This document shows, piece by piece, positions 14,125 through 23,172 of a stretch of 64,000 bases of DNA (positions within the stretch are counted from its first letter, which is position 1; each line of letters begins with the position of its first letter). The stretch lies in contig PVNI01000014.1 in the NCBI GenBank assembly GCA_003001795.1, forward strand, positions 107,545 to 171,544. The letters are read 5' to 3'. Both the position numbers and the translations under genes were made by a program. Source of the stretch: Actinomadura viridilutea. GTDB taxonomy: Bacteria > Actinomycetota > Actinomycetes > Streptosporangiales > Streptosporangiaceae. The notes under the pieces were generated by a model, which had not been told where the DNA came from, did no database searches, and was given only the letters and a program-made list of their open reading frames with translations.

Positions 14125-17100
14125 CAGTACGTCACCTCCTGCGCGCGGCGGCGGATCACGGTGACCTCGTCGCGCTGGTTGCCGGTGGGGCCCAGGTAGT
14201 TGAACGCGAACGACAACTGGGCGTAGCCGCCGATCAGATGGCTGGGTTTGATCAGCAGCCGGGTCAGCGAGTTGTGGATGCCGCCCCGGCGCCCGGTCGT
14301 CTCGCTGCGCGGCACGTCGATGAGCCGGTCCTGGGCGTGGTGCATGTAGACGGTGCCCTCGGGCATGCGGTGCGACACGATCGCGCGCGCCACCACGACG
14401 CCGTTGCGGTTGACCGCCTCGATCCAGTCGTTGTCAGACACCCCGATCTTCGCGGCGTCCCGGTCGCTGATCCAGATGGTGGGGCCGCCGCGCGACAACG
14501 ACAGCATGAACAGGTTGTCCTGGTACTCCGAGTGGATGGACCACTTGTTGTGCGGGGTGAGGTACCGCACGGCGATGCCGAGCTCCCCCTGCTCGCCCGC
14601 GCGCGGCTCGCCGAACAGGGCGTGCATGTTCAGCGGCGGCCGGTACACCGGGAGCTGCTCGCCGAGCTCGGCGATCCAGTCGTGGTCGAGGTAGAAGTGC
14701 TGGCGCCCGGTGAGGGTGTGCCAGGGCTTGAGCCGCTCGACGTTGATGGTGAACGGCGAGTACCGGCGCCCGCCGCTCTCCGAGCCGGACCACTCCGGCG
14801 AGGTGATGACCGGCGTCGGCCTGGCCTGGGTGTCGGCGAAGGTGATCTGCTTGCCCTCGTGCTCGGCGGCCAGGTCCGCCAGCGCCGTGCCGGTGCGCTC
14901 CTCCAGCGCCCGGAACCCCTGGACGGCCAGGTGCCCGTTGGTGGTGCCCGACAGCGCCAGGATCGCCTCGCAGGCGTGCACGTCGCGGACCAGGGACGGG
15001 CGCCCGTCGGCCGGTCCGCCGCGGATCACGCCGTTCGCGCGCCGCAGGTACTCCACCGGGCGCGTCAGGTCGAACGAGACGCCCTTGACGGTCGCGCCGA
15101 GCGACTCGGCCAGCGGCCCGAGCGCGGCCATCTTGGCGGCGACGGCGCCGTAGTCGCGTTCCACGACCACCAGCTTCGGCATGGTCGCGCCCGGCACCGG
15201 GGCGCACTCCCCGGTCTTCCAGTCGCGGACGCGCCCGTGCGGGGTGGCCAGCTCGTCCGGGGTGTCGTGCGTCAGCGGCACCGCGACCACGTCCTTGCGG
15301 ACGCCCAGGTGCACCGCGGCCATGCGGCTGAACGCGTCGGCGATCGCCTGGAAGGCGTCCCAGTCGGTGCGGGTCTGCCAGGGCGGGGCGATCGCCGGGT
15401 TGAACGAGTGCACGAACGGGTGCATGTCGGTGGTGCTGAGGTCGTGCTTCTCGTACCAGGTCGCCGCCGGCAGCACGATGTCGGAGTAGATCGTCGTGCT
15501 GGTCATCCGGAAGTCCAGCGACAGCAGCAGGTCCAGCTTCCCGACGGGGGCCTCCTCGCGCCACGCCACGTCCTTCGGCCTGGCCTCCGGCGGCGCCTCG
15601 GCGGCGCGCAGCTGCGCGTCGGCGCCGAGCAGATGCTTGAGGAAGTACTCGTTGCCCTTGGCGGACGAGCCCAGCAGGTTGGCCCGCCACACCGTGAGGA
15701 TCCGCGGGAAGTTCTCCGGCGCGTCGGGGTCCTCGCACGCGAACCGCAGCCGCCCCTGCTCGAGCTGCGACACGATGTACTCGCCGACCGGCATCCCCGA
15801 CGCCTCCGCCTCGTCGGCCAGGTCGAGGGGGTTGCGGTCGAACGTCGGATAGGACGGCATCCACCCCAGCCGCGCCGCCTGCGCGATGACGTCCGCGGTG
15901 CTCTTGCCCGCCAGCCGCCCCTCGGCGGTCGCGGCGGCGAGGGCGTCGGCGCCGAAGCGGTCGTAGCGGAACTGGTCGGTGTGCAGGTACCAGTACGCCG
16001 TGCCGATCATCTGGCGGGGCGGCCGGGACCAGTCCAGCGCGAACGCCAGCTGCGCCCACCCGGTGAACGGGCGGCACTTCTCCTGGCCCACGTAGTGCGC
16101 CCAGCCTCCGCCGTTGACGCCCTGGCAGCCGGTCAGCGTGGTCAGCGCCAGGAACGCCCGGTAGATGGTGTCGGAGTGGAACCAGTGGTTGGTCCCCGCC
16201 CCCATGATGATCATCGAGCGGCCGCGGGTCTGCTCGGCGTTGGCGGCGAACTCCCGGCCGATCCGCGCGGCGGCCGCCGCCGGAACCCCCGTGATCGGCT
16301 CCTGCCAGGCCGGGGTGCACGGCTCGGACGGGTCGTCGTACCCGGACGGCCAGGTGCCCGGCAGGCCGTGGCGCCGCACCCCGTACTGGGCGAGCAGCAG
16401 GTCGAACACGGTCGTCACCAGGTGCTCGCCGACCCGCCGCACCGGCACGCCCCTGCGCAGCGTCCCGGGCGTCCCGTCGGGGGCGTCGAACCGCGGCAGC
16501 TCCACCTCGACCGGTGGTTCGGCCGCCGGGTCGTCGGCCACCGACAGGCGCGGGTCGGCGCCCTCGAGGTCCAGGTTCCAGCGTCCCGCGCCCTGCTCGC
16601 CGTACCGGAAGCCCAGTGATCCGCCGGGGACCAGGGGACGGTCGGTGACGGCGTCCAGCAGCACGGTCTTGAACGCGGCGTGCTCGGTGCGCGCCTCGGC
16701 GCCGGGCAGGTCGGCGGCGGTGAGGAACTTGCCCGGCACGTACGCGTCGCCCGCGGCGTTCGGCTCCAGCCGCACCAGGAACGGCAGGTCGGTGTACCGC
16801 TTGACGTACTCGGTGAAGTAGTCGACGCGGCGGTCGACGAAGAACTCCTTGAGGATCACGTGGCCCATCGCCATCGCCAGCGCGCCGTCCGTGCCGGGCT
16901 GTGCGGCCAGCCATTCGTCGGCGAACTTGACGTTGTCGGCGTAGTCGGGGGAGACCGCCACCACCTTCTGCCCCCGGTAGCGGGCCTCGGCCATCCAGTG
17001 CGCGTCCGGGGTGCGCGTCACCGGCAGGTTCGACCCCCACATGATCAGGTAGCCGGCGTCCCACCAGTCGCCGGACTCGGGCACGTCGGTCTGGTCGCCG

Positions 17101-17846
17101 AACACCTGCGGAGAAGCCACCGGCAGGTCGGCGTACCAGTCGTAGAACGACAGCATCGTCCCGCCCAGCAGCGACACGAACCGGGCGCCGGACGCGTGCG
17201 ACACCATCGACATCGCCGGGATCGGCGAGAACCCCGCCACCCGGTCCGGCCCCCACGTCTTCACCGTGTGGACGTGCGCCGCGGCGATCATCTCGACCGC
17301 CTCGTCCCAGCTCGCCCGGACCAGGCCGCCCCTGCCCCGCGCCGACTTGTACCGCCGCGCCCGCTCCGGGTCGGACACGATCTCCGCCCACGCCGCCACC
17401 GGATCGCCGGTGCGGGCCCTGGCCTCCCGGTACATCTCCAGCAGGACCCCGCGGACGTACGGGTACCGCACCCGCGTGGGCGAGTAGGTGTACCAGGAGA
17501 ACGCCGCGCCGCGCGGGCAGCCCCGCGGCTCGTACTCCGGACGGTCCGGCCCCACGGACGGGTAGTCGGTCTGCTGGGCCTCCCAGGTGATGATGCCGTC
17601 CTTGACGTACACCTTCCACGAGCAGGAACCCGTGCAGTTCACGCCGTGCGTGGACCGCACCACCTTGTCGTGCGACCAGCGGTCCCGATAGAACTCGTCC
17701 GCCTGTCGGCCGCCCTTCTTGTGGAGGGTGCGCCGGTCCTGCGATACGTCCGCGCGGGTGAAGAACCGGCGCGTCCCCACGAGAGCGTCCATCAGCGGAC
17801 TGTCGAGGCCCGCCTCGCTCCGCCCCCGGCCATTACCCGCACTCAC
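14124..17846 (-). CDS. narG: Respiratory nitrate reductase alpha subunit (molybdopterin)
   Basis: The product is 1240 aa from a GTG at 17846 with GGGGAG about six bases upstream. The N-terminal 'HGVNCTGSCSWKVYV' with later 'RGCPRG' is the His-Cys3 cluster motif unique to the NarG group. 'WYADLPVASPQVFGDQ' contains the Asp that ligates molybdenum. There is no twin-arginine signal peptide, so it is the cytoplasmic-facing type. Full length and all large domains appear intact. It reduces nitrate to nitrite and heads narGHJI, 63 bp downstream of narK. Confidence 0.97.
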   Translation of the reverse strand: MSAGNGRGRSEAGLDSPLMDALVGTRRFFTRADVSQDRRTLHKKGGRQADEFYRDRWSHDKVVRSTHGVNCTGSCSWKVYVKDGIITWEAQQTDYPSVGPDRPEYEPRGCPRGAAFSWYTYSPTRVRYPYVRGVLLEMYREARARTGDPVAAWAEIVSDPERARRYKSARGRGGLVRASWDEAVEMIAAAHVHTVKTWGPDRVAGFSPIPAMSMVSHASGARFVSLLGGTMLSFYDWYADLPVASPQVFGDQTDVPESGDWWDAGYLIMWGSNLPVTRTPDAHWMAEARYRGQKVVAVSPDYADNVKFADEWLAAQPGTDGALAMAMGHVILKEFFVDRRVDYFTEYVKRYTDLPFLVRLEPNAAGDAYVPGKFLTAADLPGAEARTEHAAFKTVLLDAVTDRPLVPGGSLGFRYGEQGAGRWNLDLEGADPRLSVADDPAAEPPVEVELPRFDAPDGTPGTLRRGVPVRRVGEHLVTTVFDLLLAQYGVRRHGLPGTWPSGYDDPSEPCTPAWQEPITGVPAAAAARIGREFAANAEQTRGRSMIIMGAGTNHWFHSDTIYRAFLALTTLTGCQGVNGGGWAHYVGQEKCRPFTGWAQLAFALDWSRPPRQMIGTAYWYLHTDQFRYDRFGADALAAATAEGRLAGKSTADVIAQAARLGWMPSYPTFDRNPLDLADEAEASGMPVGEYIVSQLEQGRLRFACEDPDAPENFPRILTVWRANLLGSSAKGNEYFLKHLLGADAQLRAAEAPPEARPKDVAWREEAPVGKLDLLLSLDFRMTSTTIYSDIVLPAATWYEKHDLSTTDMHPFVHSFNPAIAPPWQTRTDWDAFQAIADAFSRMAAVHLGVRKDVVAVPLTHDTPDELATPHGRVRDWKTGECAPVPGATMPKLVVVERDYGAVAAKMAALGPLAESLGATVKGVSFDLTRPVEYLRRANGVIRGGPADGRPSLVRDVHACEAILALSGTTNGHLAVQGFRALEERTGTALADLAAEHEGKQITFADTQARPTPVITSPEWSGSESGGRRYSPFTINVERLKPWHTLTGRQHFYLDHDWIAELGEQLPVYRPPLNMHALFGEPRAGEQGELGIAVRYLTPHNKWSIHSEYQDNLFMLSLSRGGPTIWISDRDAAKIGVSDNDWIEAVNRNGVVVARAIVSHRMPEGTVYMHHAQDRLIDVPRSETTGRRGGIHNSLTRLLIKPSHLIGGYAQLSFAFNYLGPTGNQRDEVTVIRRRAQEVTY

Positions 17847-17909
17847 CGTCGCTCCCCCTCTGTCTCGTCCCCTTTTGCCTGTGCGCCATGGGTTCCTCCC
17901 GCGGGCGGG

Positions 17910-19160
17910 TCACGTCTGCCCGACGATGCGGCCATGGGCCGCCTCCTCCACCGCCCGGCGCACCACCGAAACGGTGAACGCGGCCGCGGCGACCGCTACC
18001 ACGGCCAGCAGCACCAGCCCGAGGGCGTAGGAGCCGTAGGCGCCGTAGAGGGACCCCATCACCAGCGGCGGAACGAAGCCGCCCAGACCGCCGGCCGCGC
18101 CCACCACACCGGTCACCGAGCCGACCTTGCCCGCCGGCACCAGCCGCGCGACCAGCGCGAACACGGCGCCGCTGCCGACGCCCAACGCCGCGGCCATGGT
18201 CAGGAACGCCAGCGTGCCCACCGGCATCAGCGGCGGCGCGAACGCCTGCACCACCGCGCCGGCGGCCACCACCGCCAGCGCCGCGGCCAGGACCCGCGCG
18301 GGACCGAACCGGTCCGACAGCCACCCTCCGAACGGCCGCATGACGACCGCGAGGATCACGAAACCGGCCATCCGGGCGGCCGCGTCCGCCTGCGCCAGCC
18401 CGTACTCGTTCTTCAGATGAGTCGGCAGATATACCGAGAAGGCAACGTACCCGCCGAACGCCACCGCATACAGCGCGGACGCCTGCCAGGTGACGCCCAG
18501 CCGTGCGGCCTCCGCCAGCCGCCGCGCCGCAGGCTCGGCGGAGGCCGCACGGCCGGGCGCCTCGCGGAGCACCAGTGCGGACACCGCCGTGTACACCGCC
18601 AGCACGAGCGCGGTGACCCCGAACGGGGTCGCCGTCCCGCCCCAGTCGACCAGCTTCACCGTCGTCAGCGCGCTGATCGCGGTACCGCCCATGCCGGCGC
18701 CGAACACCCCGAGCGCCAGCCCGCGCCGCTCGGGCGGGAACCAGGCGTTGACGAACGGCACCCCGACGGCGAACGCCGTGCCGCCGATGCCGAGGAAGAA
18801 ACCGCCGATCAGCAGCGCCGCGAAGGACGACTGCCCGGCCCATCCCAGGAACAGCACCGGGACGATGGTCGCCGCCGACACCACCGGGAACATCACGCGC
18901 CCGCCGAACCGGTCGGTCAGCGCCCCGACCGGGATCCGGCCCAGCGAGCCGACCACCACCGGCACCGCCACCAGCAGCGCCTGCTCGAAAGTGGTGAGAT
19001 GCAACGCGTCCTTGAACCGGGGGCCGAGCGGGCTGAGCAGCGCCCACGCCCAGAAGTTCAGCGCGAAGCCCACGGTGGCCACCGCCAGCATCGCCATCGG
19101 CCGCCCGCCCGGATGCGCCGCCTCGGACGCCCCGGCCCCCTGCTCCCGTTCGCCTGCCAC
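17910..19160 (-). CDS. narK: Nitrate/nitrite transporter, MFS
   Basis: The protein is 416 aa from a GTG at 19160 with GGGAAG eight bases upstream. Longer in-frame starts back to 19397 would add a low-complexity tail and cross the promoter box, so they are unlikely. Twelve hydrophobic helices are visible. The Gly-rich segments 'GIGGTAFAVGVPFVNAWFPP' and 'GVGSGAVFALVARLVP' resemble the two nitrate-signature helices of the NarK/NasA family, which import nitrate and/or export nitrite. It is first in the narK-narGHJI unit and lies 114 bp downstream of a perfect DosR-type box. Confidence 0.93.
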   Translation of the reverse strand: MAGEREQGAGASEAAHPGGRPMAMLAVATVGFALNFWAWALLSPLGPRFKDALHLTTFEQALLVAVPVVVGSLGRIPVGALTDRFGGRVMFPVVSAATIVPVLFLGWAGQSSFAALLIGGFFLGIGGTAFAVGVPFVNAWFPPERRGLALGVFGAGMGGTAISALTTVKLVDWGGTATPFGVTALVLAVYTAVSALVLREAPGRAASAEPAARRLAEAARLGVTWQASALYAVAFGGYVAFSVYLPTHLKNEYGLAQADAAARMAGFVILAVVMRPFGGWLSDRFGPARVLAAALAVVAAGAVVQAFAPPLMPVGTLAFLTMAAALGVGSGAVFALVARLVPAGKVGSVTGVVGAAGGLGGFVPPLVMGSLYGAYGSYALGLVLLAVVAVAAAAFTVSVVRRAVEEAAHGRIVGQT

Positions 19161-19249
19161 CGGCCTCACTTCCCACGCACACCCGACGGCCGCAGCCGTC
19201 CTCTCGCAGGGCTTCCCGAACTGGTCCGCTTCACGCCGTTCCAACGGTG

Positions 19250-19287
19250 GCCCGTCCGGTCCCACAGGTCCTAGGGACCTTGGTCCC
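19250..19287 (-). promoter_or_regulatory. DosR-type box and half-site upstream of narK
   Basis: GGGACCTTGGTCCC at 19274-19287 is a perfect GGGAC-N4-GTCCC palindrome (arms GGGACC/GGTCCC). A lone GTCCC half-site (19259-19263) lies 24 bp nearer to narK, in the same register as the tandem sites at ctaD. The boxes are 90-127 bp upstream of the narK GTG. Confidence 0.8.
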
Positions 19288-19360
19288 GGCGCGGCGGGCT
19301 GTTCGTCGGCCTCGCGGCGAGCCTTCCGCGTCCGCGCACCGTCCCATGCCGTCCTGGGCG

Positions 19361-19519
19361 CGACGCGGCCGCCTGCCCCGTACGGGGAGGGAGACACAGG
19401 ACCTGCGGCGCCGGGGTCGTTCGGCGTGCGGACTTGTGTGTTGACGCCCGGGCGGCGCGGCCGCCTGCCCAGCGCGGAAACGCATGCCCTGCGGCGCTGC
19501 GGTCGTTCGGGGCGCGGCC
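19361..19519. repeat. Imperfect direct repeat of about 70 bp in the narK-GH87 intergenic region
   Basis: GCGGCCGCCTGCCC occurs at 19365-19378 and 19457-19470. CTGCGGCGC followed by GGTCGTTCGG recurs at about 19403 and 19489. The two copies are 86-92 bp apart and diverged. No gene is seen in 19288-19552; this duplicated spacer is all that can be described there. Confidence 0.6.
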
Positions 19520-19552
19520 TGTCCGTCCACGGGCGAACGGGGGTTCTCGCGC

Positions 19553-19590
19553 AGAAGGGGCCGCGGACGACGCGTTCCGCGGCCCCTTCT
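19553..19590 (-). terminator. Strong terminator hairpin after the GH87 gene
   Basis: AGAAGGGGCCGCGG (19553-19566) pairs perfectly with CCGCGGCCCCTTCT (19577-19590) around a 10-base loop. It lies eight bases beyond the stop at 19598 of the minus-strand glucanase gene and ends its operon. It separates this operon from the narK promoter. Confidence 0.85.
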
Positions 19591-19597
19591 CGTCGTG

Positions 19598-21421
19598 TCA
19601 GTTCAGGTTGAGGGTGAACGTGGTGGTGTTGTTGCGGATGTCCTCGTGGTTGTCGCTCAGGCTCAGGCCGTTGAAGGTCGCCGAGCCGACGGCCGGACCC
19701 TGGCCGGGCTCGGGCTCCTCGTTGACCCAGATGCCGAAGCCCGACTTGGCGTCGAACTCGTCACCGCTCTTGCGCGCCCCGGAGATGGCGACGTCGGTGA
19801 AGACGACGTCGGTGATCGGGTTGAGCGGCCGCCCGTCGGAGTACTTGGTCTGGAACATGATCCCCGAGTACGTCGGGTCGACGATGTCGACATCGTTGAC
19901 CCGGATCCCCCGGAACGGGTACTCGCCGGAGTACGCCCACAGTGCGGGGAAGGTCTGCCGGCCCCAGAAGTGGCCGCCCGCCCGCACGAGCGAGATGTTC
20001 TCGAACGTCGTCTTCGGGTCGGCCTCGAAGCCCAGCGCCGGGATGCTCCCGAACCGCAGCGTGGCGATGGTGATCCCGGGGTAGACGAGGGTGTCGGCGA
20101 TGTACAGGTTGCGGAAGGTGTTGCCGCCGCCCCCGTAGACCGCCAGGCCCGCGGCCCGCCAGGTCAGCAGCGAGGTGAGGTTCTCGTAGACGTTGCCGGT
20201 CTGCTGCTCGTTGTGGCGGTCGACGGCCGGGAACAGCGCGAAGCCGTCGTCGCCGGTGGTGCGCGCCTCGATGTTGCTGACCGTGTTGCCGCTGCTGCCG
20301 TTGGTCAGGTTGAGGCCGTCGGCCCACATGTTCCTGATCCGCGAGTTCTTGATGACGGAGTTGTCGACGTTGGTGCCCCAGAAGAGGCAGACCGTGTGCT
20401 CGACCCAGATGTCGTCGATGGTCATGTCGGCGACGTTGCTGAAGTCGAACACCTTGCCCGGGCCGTCGATGCGCACGGTGTAGTTGCCGAAGAAGGCGAA
20501 CCCGGAGAACGTCGAGCCGTTGGCGGACGCGTCCGCGTGGAAGCCCGCGTCGGTGTTCTGCTGGTTCCTCGGGGTGTGGAACCGCGTGAACCACGGGCCC
20601 GCGCCCACGACCTTGACGGCCTTGCCGTAGACGTTGAACTTGTGGGTCGTCTCATAGTCGCCCGGCGGCAGGTACACGCCCTCCAGGTTGGGGTCCTGCC
20701 GCGCCCGGTCCAGGGCGTTCTGCACGTCCTGGTGGGTGAAACCGGCGGGGACCGCGTACTTGGCCGGGTCCGGGTTGGGCTTGGCGGCCACCTGCTCGGT
20801 GTTGATGAAGTCGATGGCGTAGGTGGTCGTGTTGTCCGCGTCCTTCTGCAGCTTGATCTTGCTGCCGGCGGGCACGGTGGTGCCGAGCATCAGGTTGGCC
20901 TCGTCGTAGATGTGGCGCGGCGGGCCCGCGCTCGGCGCGTCGCTCGGGTTGGCCTCGTCGCCGTACACCCAGGTGTAGCGGGACGTCAGGTCGAGGGCCT
21001 TGTGGAAGGTCCCGTCGACGTAGACGTTGAGCGTCGCGTCGATGCCGCCGCCGCCCGGGGCGTCGGGGATCGAGTAGCGGACCACCAGCGTGTTGGTGGG
21101 CGCCGTGGTGGTGAACTCGACGCTGGCGCCGGTTCCGGTGAGCCGGACCGCCCGGCGGCCCGACGCCTCGCCCGCCAGGTCCCCGACGGTGCGGTTGGGG
21201 CCGACGACCGTCGCGCCGCCGGCGAGCACGCCGTCCTCCGCCTCATACCACTCGTACGGCATGGTGGCGCCGCGTCCCGCGGCCGCCGCGCGGGGAGAGG
21301 TGTCGTCGGCGCGTCCGCCGGGCTTCTCGGCCGCGGCGGCGGGGGACGCCACCGGGCCGAGGAGGCCGCCGGACGCGGCCAAGGTCACGGACAGCAGGAG
21401 CGGGGTCAGCTTCCGTTTCAT
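19598..21421 (-). CDS. Secreted GH87 alpha-1,3-glucanase (mutanase/mycodextranase type)
   Basis: The 607-aa protein has a Sec signal peptide (basic 'MKRKL', hydrophobic core, 'ASPAAAA'). A CBM6/35-like beta-sandwich follows at about 55-210 ('YEWYEAEDGVLAGG'), then a right-handed parallel beta-helix to the end. In the helix, one Asp in 'NMWADGLNL' and the pair in 'TTGDDGFALF' are spaced 23 and 24 residues. As I recall, this equals the spacing of the catalytic Asp residues of a characterised Bacillus GH87 alpha-1,3-glucanase. The ATG has GGGAG eight bases upstream. It is last in a sugar-uptake operon, so it should cut alpha-1,3-glucan outside the cell for import. Confidence 0.8.
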   Translation of the reverse strand: MKRKLTPLLLSVTLAASGGLLGPVASPAAAAEKPGGRADDTSPRAAAAGRGATMPYEWYEAEDGVLAGGATVVGPNRTVGDLAGEASGRRAVRLTGTGASVEFTTTAPTNTLVVRYSIPDAPGGGGIDATLNVYVDGTFHKALDLTSRYTWVYGDEANPSDAPSAGPPRHIYDEANLMLGTTVPAGSKIKLQKDADNTTTYAIDFINTEQVAAKPNPDPAKYAVPAGFTHQDVQNALDRARQDPNLEGVYLPPGDYETTHKFNVYGKAVKVVGAGPWFTRFHTPRNQQNTDAGFHADASANGSTFSGFAFFGNYTVRIDGPGKVFDFSNVADMTIDDIWVEHTVCLFWGTNVDNSVIKNSRIRNMWADGLNLTNGSSGNTVSNIEARTTGDDGFALFPAVDRHNEQQTGNVYENLTSLLTWRAAGLAVYGGGGNTFRNLYIADTLVYPGITIATLRFGSIPALGFEADPKTTFENISLVRAGGHFWGRQTFPALWAYSGEYPFRGIRVNDVDIVDPTYSGIMFQTKYSDGRPLNPITDVVFTDVAISGARKSGDEFDAKSGFGIWVNEEPEPGQGPAVGSATFNGLSLSDNHEDIRNNTTTFTLNLN

Positions 21422-21478
21422 TTGTTCTGCTCCCTCGGTGAGCGGGGGGTTGGGGGCACTTCCGGGGGAAAGGTCTGA

Positions 21479-23026
21479 TCAGCGCAGCCACACGGCGGTG
21501 TCCGCGGGCAGCACGTCGCCGTCCAGCGGCCCGCTGGCCAACAGGACCTCGCCGTCGACGCGCACGGGGTCGGCGCCGAGGTTCACCACGCAGGTGAGGC
21601 CCGAGTCGCGGGTGAAGGCGAGCACGTCGTCGCCCATCGGCAGCCAGGTCAGGGCGCCGTCGCCGAGTTCGGCGGCGCGGATGCGCAGCGCGGCGCGGTA
21701 GAGGGACAGCATCGAGGACGGATCGGCCTGCTGGGCCTCGACCGTCAGGTCCTTCCAGTCGGCGGGCTGCGGCAGCCACGGCGTCCCGGCGCCGAACCCG
21801 AACGGCGGCTCGGTGCCGGACCAGGGGAGCGGCACCCGGCAGCCGTCGCGACCGGGGTCGGTGCGGCCGGAGCGGCGCCAGATGGGGTCCTGCCGCAGCT
21901 CGTCCGGCAGGTCCTCCACCTCGGGCAGCCCCAGCTCCTCGCCCTGGTAGATGTACACGCTCCCGGGCAGGGCGAGCGACAGCAGCGCCGCGGCCCGGGC
22001 CCGCCGCATGCCGACCGTGAGGTCGCTGGGCATGCCGTGCTTGCGGTCGGCGTGGTCGAACGCGGTGTCGGCGCGGCCGTAGCGGGTGACCGTGCGGGTG
22101 ACGTCGTGGTTCGACAGCACCCAGGTGGCCGGGGCGCCGACCGGCGCGAGCGTGGCGAGCGTGTCGTCGATGACGGTCCGCAGGGCGGCCGCGTCCCAGG
22201 GGGCGCCGAGGAACGGGAAGTTGAAGACGGTGTGCAGCTCGTCCGGCCGCAGGTAGCGGGCGAGCCGCTCCTGGTCGGGCAGCCACACCTCGCCGACCAG
22301 CATCCGGCCGGGGTAGGCGTCGGTCAGGCGCCGCCACTCCCGGTAGATGTCGTGGACGCCGTCCCGGTCGGTGTACGGGTCCCGTCCGTCGGGCGCGGCG
22401 TCGGGGTCCTTGACCGGCAGCGCGGCCGAGTCGACGCGGAAGCCGTCCACGCCCCGGTCGAACCAGAACCGCAGCACGTCCAGGAACTCGGCGCGCACGT
22501 CGGGATGGTTCCAGTTGAAGTCGGGCTGCTCGGGGGCGAACAGGTGCAGGTACCACTCGCCGTCGGGGGCCCGCGTCCAGGCCGGGCCGCCGAAGATCGA
22601 CTGCCAGTCGTTGGGCGGCGCGTCCCCGTCGCCGCGCCGGAACCAGAACCGGGCGCGCTCGGGGGACCCCGGACCGGCGGCCAGGGCGGCGCGGAACCAC
22701 GCGCTCTGGTCCGAGGTGTGGTTGGGCACCACGTCGAGGATGACCCGGATGCCCAGCGCGTGCGCGTCGCCGATGAAGGCCTCCGCGTCGGCGAGGGTGC
22801 CGAAGACCGGTTCGATGCCGCGGTAGTCGGCGACGTCGTAGCCGCCGTCGGCCATCGGCGACGGGTACCAGGGGTTGAGCCACACGGCGTCCACCCCCAG
22901 CTCGGACAGGTAGGGCAGGCGGGAGCGCAGCCCCGCCAGGTCGCCCACGCCGTCGCCGTCGCCGTCGGCGAAACTGCGCAGGTAGACCTGGTAGATCACG
23001 GCTCCCCGCCACCATGCTTCGGGCAT
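21479..23026 (-). CDS. GH13 alpha-glucosidase
   Basis: The protein is 515 aa from an ATG with GAGGAG seven bases upstream and has no signal peptide, so it is cytoplasmic. The (beta/alpha)8 GH13 motifs are 'DVVPNHTS' (region I), 'GFRVDSAA' with the nucleophile Asp (II), 'LVGEVW' with the acid Glu (III) and 'VLSNHD' (IV). 'GLPEVEDLPDELRQDP' is typical of oligo-alpha-glucosidases. It would hydrolyse the malto-, isomalto- or nigero-oligosaccharides taken up by the adjacent ABC transporter. It lies between the permease genes and the GH87 gene. Confidence 0.92.
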   Translation of the reverse strand: MPEAWWRGAVIYQVYLRSFADGDGDGVGDLAGLRSRLPYLSELGVDAVWLNPWYPSPMADGGYDVADYRGIEPVFGTLADAEAFIGDAHALGIRVILDVVPNHTSDQSAWFRAALAAGPGSPERARFWFRRGDGDAPPNDWQSIFGGPAWTRAPDGEWYLHLFAPEQPDFNWNHPDVRAEFLDVLRFWFDRGVDGFRVDSAALPVKDPDAAPDGRDPYTDRDGVHDIYREWRRLTDAYPGRMLVGEVWLPDQERLARYLRPDELHTVFNFPFLGAPWDAAALRTVIDDTLATLAPVGAPATWVLSNHDVTRTVTRYGRADTAFDHADRKHGMPSDLTVGMRRARAAALLSLALPGSVYIYQGEELGLPEVEDLPDELRQDPIWRRSGRTDPGRDGCRVPLPWSGTEPPFGFGAGTPWLPQPADWKDLTVEAQQADPSSMLSLYRAALRIRAAELGDGALTWLPMGDDVLAFTRDSGLTCVVNLGADPVRVDGEVLLASGPLDGDVLPADTAVWLR

Positions 23027-23054
23027 GCTCACGCGCTCCTCGGGACTGTTCGCG

Positions 23055-23084
23055 GACGTTCGGAGAGGTGACGTTCGGAGAGGC
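23055..23084. repeat. Tandem 15-bp repeat between the permease and GH13 genes
   Basis: GACGTTCGGAGAGG occurs at 23055-23068 and 23070-23083, each followed by one further base. It lies 29 bp upstream of the GH13 ATG in the 146-bp gap of the operon. The tandem copy may be a regulator site or a replication-slippage product. Confidence 0.7.
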
Positions 23085-23172
23085 TCGGTCGCGACTTCAC
23101 GGTCACTGTTCGATCGGCGCCGTCGGAAAGGACTCGTCGGGCGCCGCCGGACGGGCGGCGCCGGGGACGGGG

